From assembly GCA_023142975.1 (NCBI GenBank), contig JAGLIN010000034.1, positions 1-14,816 on the forward strand: DNA of 14,816 nucleotides, in the 5' to 3' direction. Made by a program: the position numbers and the translations under genes. The DNA comes from Candidatus Parcubacteria bacterium (lineage in GTDB: Bacteria > Patescibacteriota > Minisyncoccia > JAHIHE01 > JAGLIN01). Of this stretch, positions 11,654 through 14,816 are shown in pieces. Under the pieces are notes generated by a model. It did no database searches and was not told the origin of the DNA. It worked only from the letters and a program-made list of their open reading frames with translations. Position 1 is the stretch's first letter. Every line of letters starts with the position of its first letter.

Positions 11654-12246
11654 AAAAAAGTATCGTAAAATTAAATAAAAATATCCAAAAAGGCGATAGA
11701 TTCGCGCAAATAGCAAGAATTGGAGAGGTGGTATTTCACGCTAAAGACCTTGCGAGTTTGTGGCAGATAAAAGATCCAAATACGCTTTATACTACGGTAA
11801 AAAGATATGTAAAAAAAGGATCTCTTTTTAGGATTTACAAAGGGTTTTATTCAATTAAGCCGATTGAACAAATAAATCCCTTGCTTTTGGGTGCAAAAGC
11901 TTTGCATCAATTTACTTATGTTAGTACGGAAACTGTATTATTCAACGCTGGCATAATTCAACAAAGCATTAGCGCGATTACTTTAGTTAGTTCTAAGTCA
12001 AAAAAGTTTTCAATTGGAGATAATCAATATATTTCAAGAAAATTAAGCGAGAAATATTTATTTAATCCCGTCGGTGTTTTTGAAAAAGATGGAATAAAAA
12101 TAGCAAGTGCTGAAAGAGCGGTTGCTGATTTATTGTATTTTAATTCCAAAGTTCATTTTGACGCTGATAAATTAATAAACTGGAAAAAAGTTAAAAAGTT
12201 GCAAAGAGAAATTGGCTATCCTTTGACGGCGGAACGTTATAAATAA
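11644..12246 (+). CDS. AbiEi-family antitoxin (type IV toxin-antitoxin)
   Basis: A 200-residue protein. Residues about 15-75 form a winged helix-turn-helix (FAQIARIGEVVFHAKDLA, NTLYTTVKRYVKKGSLFRI, YKGFYSI). The C-terminal part has the AbiEi blocks: TYVSTETVLFNAGIIQQ, SAITLVSSKSKKF, and GIKIASAERAVADLLYF, the last being the usual ASPERA-type motif. AbiEi is a transcriptional repressor of its operon and neutralises the nucleotidyltransferase toxin without forming a stable complex. The toxin gene follows 42 nt downstream. Translation probably starts at the 5' end of the mRNA (leaderless). Confidence 0.85.
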   Translation: MSTEKSIVKLNKNIQKGDRFAQIARIGEVVFHAKDLASLWQIKDPNTLYTTVKRYVKKGSLFRIYKGFYSIKPIEQINPLLLGAKALHQFTYVSTETVLFNAGIIQQSISAITLVSSKSKKFSIGDNQYISRKLSEKYLFNPVGVFEKDGIKIASAERAVADLLYFNSKVHFDADKLINWKKVKKLQREIGYPLTAERYK

Positions 12247-12288
12247 TCATATCGTTGTTCTAATTACTGTTTTTTAAATTTAATAAAA

Positions 12289-13044
12289 ATGATTTTACCA
12301 AATCCACAAGACGCGATTCACAAAGCGTGGCTTTATCGTTTGCTTTCGGCTATATACGACAATCAAAATTTAGCAAATGTTTTATATTTCAAGGGCGGAA
12401 CTTGCGCGGCCATGCTCGGGTTTTTAGACAGGTTTTCAGTTGACCTTGATTTTGATTATATTGGAGGAACAGAAGGATTGAAAAACACCAGAAAAGAATT
12501 GGAGAGTGTATTCAAAAAATTGGACTTATCTATTAAGGACAAAAGCAGCAAGGTTCCGCAATATTTTTTAAAGTATAATTCCAATCAAGATCGGAGGAAC
12601 ACAATCAAAGTAGATATAACTTTTCCGCCACCTAAATTTAATATTTATCAAGCTCATAAATTTAATGAGATTGACAGAATTATTATGTGTCAAACAGTTG
12701 AAACTATGTTTGCTAATAAGTTGGTCGCTTTAATTGAACGCTTTGAAAAAAATGGTTCTATTGCCGGAAGAGATTTATATGACATCCATCATTTTTTTAT
12801 GCAAGGATTTGGATATAATGAAAAAGTTATTATTGAAAGAAGAAACAGTTCTTTAAGTTTCTTTTTTCAGGAATTAATAAATTTTATTGAAAAAAAGATT
12901 AATCAAAATATAATAAATCAAGATCTGAATTTTCTGCTTTCTTCTGATAAGTTTCAAAAAATCAGGAAAATATTAAAACAAGAAACTCTGATATTTTTAG
13001 ATGATGAATTAAAAAGGATTGAAAAAGGGAAGCTTAAATTATAA
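12289..13044 (+). CDS. AbiEii-family nucleotidyltransferase toxin (type IV toxin-antitoxin)
   Basis: A 251-residue protein of the AbiEii/AbiGii (DUF1814, COG2253) family. Motif I is FKGGTCAAMLGFLDRFS with G36-G37-T38, followed by VDLDFD carrying D52 and D54. A third strand has KVDITF with D109. Further conserved pieces are ETMFANKLVALIERF with K144 and GRDLYDIHHFF with R161, D162 and D165. All expected catalytic positions are present. Members are nucleotidyltransferases; some relatives add nucleotides to tRNA acceptor ends and halt translation, but the target of this one is unknown. It pairs with the antitoxin gene just upstream. The MFS gene starts 2 nt after the stop codon, so the toxin and transporter are probably translated from one message. 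Confidence 0.88.
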   Translation: MILPNPQDAIHKAWLYRLLSAIYDNQNLANVLYFKGGTCAAMLGFLDRFSVDLDFDYIGGTEGLKNTRKELESVFKKLDLSIKDKSSKVPQYFLKYNSNQDRRNTIKVDITFPPPKFNIYQAHKFNEIDRIIMCQTVETMFANKLVALIERFEKNGSIAGRDLYDIHHFFMQGFGYNEKVIIERRNSSLSFFFQELINFIEKKINQNIINQDLNFLLSSDKFQKIRKILKQETLIFLDDELKRIEKGKLKL

Positions 13045-13046
13045 AT

Positions 13047-14237
13047 ATGAATTTAGAATTTCGAAATCTCAAAAAACAATATCTTGTTGTTTTTTTGATG
13101 TCTATTTCTGTTGTTTTCTCAGGGAGTTTGATTGCGCCGATTGAGCAGAGATTTATTTCCAGCTTGACTGAAAATTCCGCGCTGATGGGATTTACTTTTA
13201 CCCTTGGGACTCTGAGCTTGTCTCTAATTGCTCTTATTTTTGCGCGGCTTTCTCGGACTTACGGAAAGAATAAATTTATAATCGCGGGGGCCGCTTTGGC
13301 AATCGTTTATCCTTTGATTTACGCGACTTCTACAAATATCCTGCAGTATATGGGCGGGAAGTTGATCTTCGGTTTTGCCGGCGCGGCAATGGGACCACTT
13401 TTGATCGCGTATCTTCAGGAGCATCTTTCAACGGAAAAAAATCAAGGAAAGCTCTTGGGATATTTATATTCCGCCCAGTCAATTGCGGGCAGTTTTGGAG
13501 CGATACTTGGCGGGTTTGTTGCTGATAGATATTTCTTAGGCGCGCCTTATTATTTGCAATTTCTTGTTCTGTTAATTCCATTTTTTCTTGCCTTGAAATT
13601 TTTTGGCAAAGAGAAAGAAGAGATCAAGAAATCAGAAAAGAAATATAATTATCTTTTTGGAATAAAATATATATTATCAAAACCATATCTTGTTTATCGT
13701 TTTCTTTTTGAAATTCCATTCAGAATGATGTGGTCTGTGGAGATTATTTTATACCCTTTAATCATCCTTTCTTTTATTGATTCAAATACTATAATAGGAA
13801 GCGTGTTTGCGACTCAGGGAGTTATAGCAATGATCGTTCTTCCCTTCGCAGGAAAGTTGGTTGACAAAAGATCATATATGACCGGAATGAGATGGGCTTT
13901 TTTTCTAATGGGAATTTCAACCTTTATTATGGCTTTTTCTATAAGTTTATCTATGTTTTGGATATTAGCGGGACTATTTTCTGTCGGACTTGCAATAGGT
14001 GGTCCGGCAAGAGGAGTTCTGGAAATAAAAAATATTGAAAGCGAACACAGAGCAGAAATTATTGCTGTTCTAACCATATTTGGTTATTTGCTTGAAGCGT
14101 TGTCTCCATTTTTAGCTGGCATACTTTTGACTATCTTGGCGCCTCAAATGGTTTTGCTTTTTTACGCTATTTTGATCTGGATATTTTTTGGAATTGCGAC
14201 TATAATGTTAAAGATGAGGCTGAGGAAGAATTTATAA
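13047..14237 (+). CDS. major facilitator superfamily (MFS) transporter
   Basis: A 396-residue protein with about twelve hydrophobic segments and a charged central loop (about 184-205, GKEKEEIKKSEKKY). The MFS motif A between helices 2 and 3 is seen as ARLSRTYGKNK, and its half-repeat between helices 8 and 9 as GKLVDKRSYM. Helix 5 has GSFGAILGGFVADRYF, recalling the motif C region of antiporters. The architecture fits a drug or metabolite efflux carrier; the substrate is not predictable. The ATG is 2 nt after the AbiEii stop, suggesting translational coupling to the toxin-antitoxin operon, an unusual place for a transporter. The next gene begins 21 nt downstream. Confidence 0.9.
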   Translation: MNLEFRNLKKQYLVVFLMSISVVFSGSLIAPIEQRFISSLTENSALMGFTFTLGTLSLSLIALIFARLSRTYGKNKFIIAGAALAIVYPLIYATSTNILQYMGGKLIFGFAGAAMGPLLIAYLQEHLSTEKNQGKLLGYLYSAQSIAGSFGAILGGFVADRYFLGAPYYLQFLVLLIPFFLALKFFGKEKEEIKKSEKKYNYLFGIKYILSKPYLVYRFLFEIPFRMMWSVEIILYPLIILSFIDSNTIIGSVFATQGVIAMIVLPFAGKLVDKRSYMTGMRWAFFLMGISTFIMAFSISLSMFWILAGLFSVGLAIGGPARGVLEIKNIESEHRAEIIAVLTIFGYLLEALSPFLAGILLTILAPQMVLLFYAILIWIFFGIATIMLKMRLRKNL

Positions 14238-14258
14238 ATAATTTATTAAGATAAAAAT

Positions 14259-14816
14259 ATGTTTGAAGAAAAATTTTCAGCAGTGGAATCTGAAAAAGAA
14301 AAAACAAGGGAAGAATTATTAGAAGAATTTAAAAGTTCTTTAGAGGAGTATGGGGTACCAATAGTTAGACACGAAAAAACAGAAGAAGATGAGGGGGGGG
14401 TTGAGGTAAGAATGGAAGACGAACGATTAATTATTGAGCAGGAATATGGCAAGGAAAGAATAGATGGTTTGGGGCGCGATAAAGAAGAAAAAAGCAATTG
14501 GATGTGTTTGAATCAAAAGTGGATTGAACTTACAGAAGGACAAAAAGAAATCGCTGAAAGCGCAGGAGTTGACACAAAAGAAGTTGAAGATGAGAGGGGA
14601 GGCAAAAAATGTTTTTCAAAATTTGTGAAAGAAAATGGCAAATGGGATGCAAATCAAATATTGGCTCTTGGAATAGATTTTCCTGGAATAGAAATTGGAG
14701 AAGTTGAAGGAGAAGAAAGCATAATAAAAATAAGAATACTTCCAGATCATCCTGTGGTAGCGTTTGCTAAACTTTTAGGAAAAATGGATAAAGTTGATTT
14801 GAGAGGAGATTTTAAT
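14259..14816 (+). CDS. acidic hypothetical protein, 3' end outside window
   Basis: An ATG at 14259 opens a frame of 186 codons that runs off the right edge without a stop. The protein is rich in Glu and Lys (EEKFSAVESEKEKTREELL, YGKERIDGLGRDKEEKSNW), with a more ordinary segment later (WMCLNQKWIELTEGQKEIAE, NQILALGIDFPGIEIGEV, KIRILPDHPVVAFAKLLG). No signal peptide, membrane segment or known domain is recognised. It lies 21 nt after the MFS gene on the same strand and is probably in its operon. A G8 tract encodes the Gly-Gly near residues 46-47; a one-base slip either way would end translation within three codons of the tract. Confidence 0.7.
   Translation, partial: MFEEKFSAVESEKEKTREELLEEFKSSLEEYGVPIVRHEKTEEDEGGVEVRMEDERLIIEQEYGKERIDGLGRDKEEKSNWMCLNQKWIELTEGQKEIAESAGVDTKEVEDERGGKKCFSKFVKENGKWDANQILALGIDFPGIEIGEVEGEESIIKIRILPDHPVVAFAKLLGKMDKVDLRGDFN
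14393..14400. repeat. G8 homopolymer tract in coding sequence
   Basis: Eight consecutive G lie in an AT-rich coding region near its 5' end. Adding one G leads directly to TGA; removing one leads to TAA three codons later. Tracts of this kind are classic slippage sites. Confidence 0.8.

Overview
The window looks like chromosome from a Patescibacteria/CPR (Parcubacteria-type) bacterium. The evidence is AT-rich sequence, short intergenic gaps, few Shine-Dalgarno sites, near-consensus sigma-70 promoters, a YebC/RuvC/TrmB-like gene set typical of such genomes, and a fused ATP-grasp/retropepsin protein. This is inference; no rRNA or tRNA is present to confirm it.

Left part (1-4957). The C-terminal part of a membrane protein ends at a strong terminator. 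yebC follows from its own promoter, then a small basic protein that may have a BECR-type RNase fold. yebC and ruvC, neighbours in many bacteria, are separated here by about 3.2 kb. That stretch holds two leftward genes of unknown function, each preceded by a copy of the same nested-hairpin leader RNA and the same ribosome-binding site. It also holds two copies of a terminator-like repeat, an octanucleotide microsatellite that knocks one gene out of frame with its own C-terminus, a 3'-end relic of a second TrmB-type regulator, and a possible small RNA. A rightward TrmB-type regulator with a perfect consensus promoter, and then ruvC, close the region.

Middle (4958-11308). After a dispersed repeat comes a tight four-gene operon with 20-22 nt gaps. 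It encodes a 7TM membrane protein of the inactive-transglutaminase-associated type, an alpha-L-glutamate-ligase-like ATP-grasp fused to a retropepsin-like protease, a DUF1704/MATCAP-type HExxH metallopeptidase, and an L-amino-acid-ligase-like ATP-grasp. A convergent FemAB/GNAT-like acyltransferase follows. Together these read as a candidate amino-acid or peptide tagging and untagging system (two ligases, two peptidases, one membrane partner). The interdomain linker of the fusion protein is encoded by three successive palindromes. A frameshifted relic of a second MATCAP C-terminus lies downstream.

Right part (11563-14816). An AbiE-type toxin-antitoxin pair starts from a promoter that predicts a leaderless transcript, with an inverted repeat over the start codon. 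An MFS transporter begins 2 nt after the toxin stop. A truncated acidic protein of unknown function, carrying a G8 tract, runs off the right edge.
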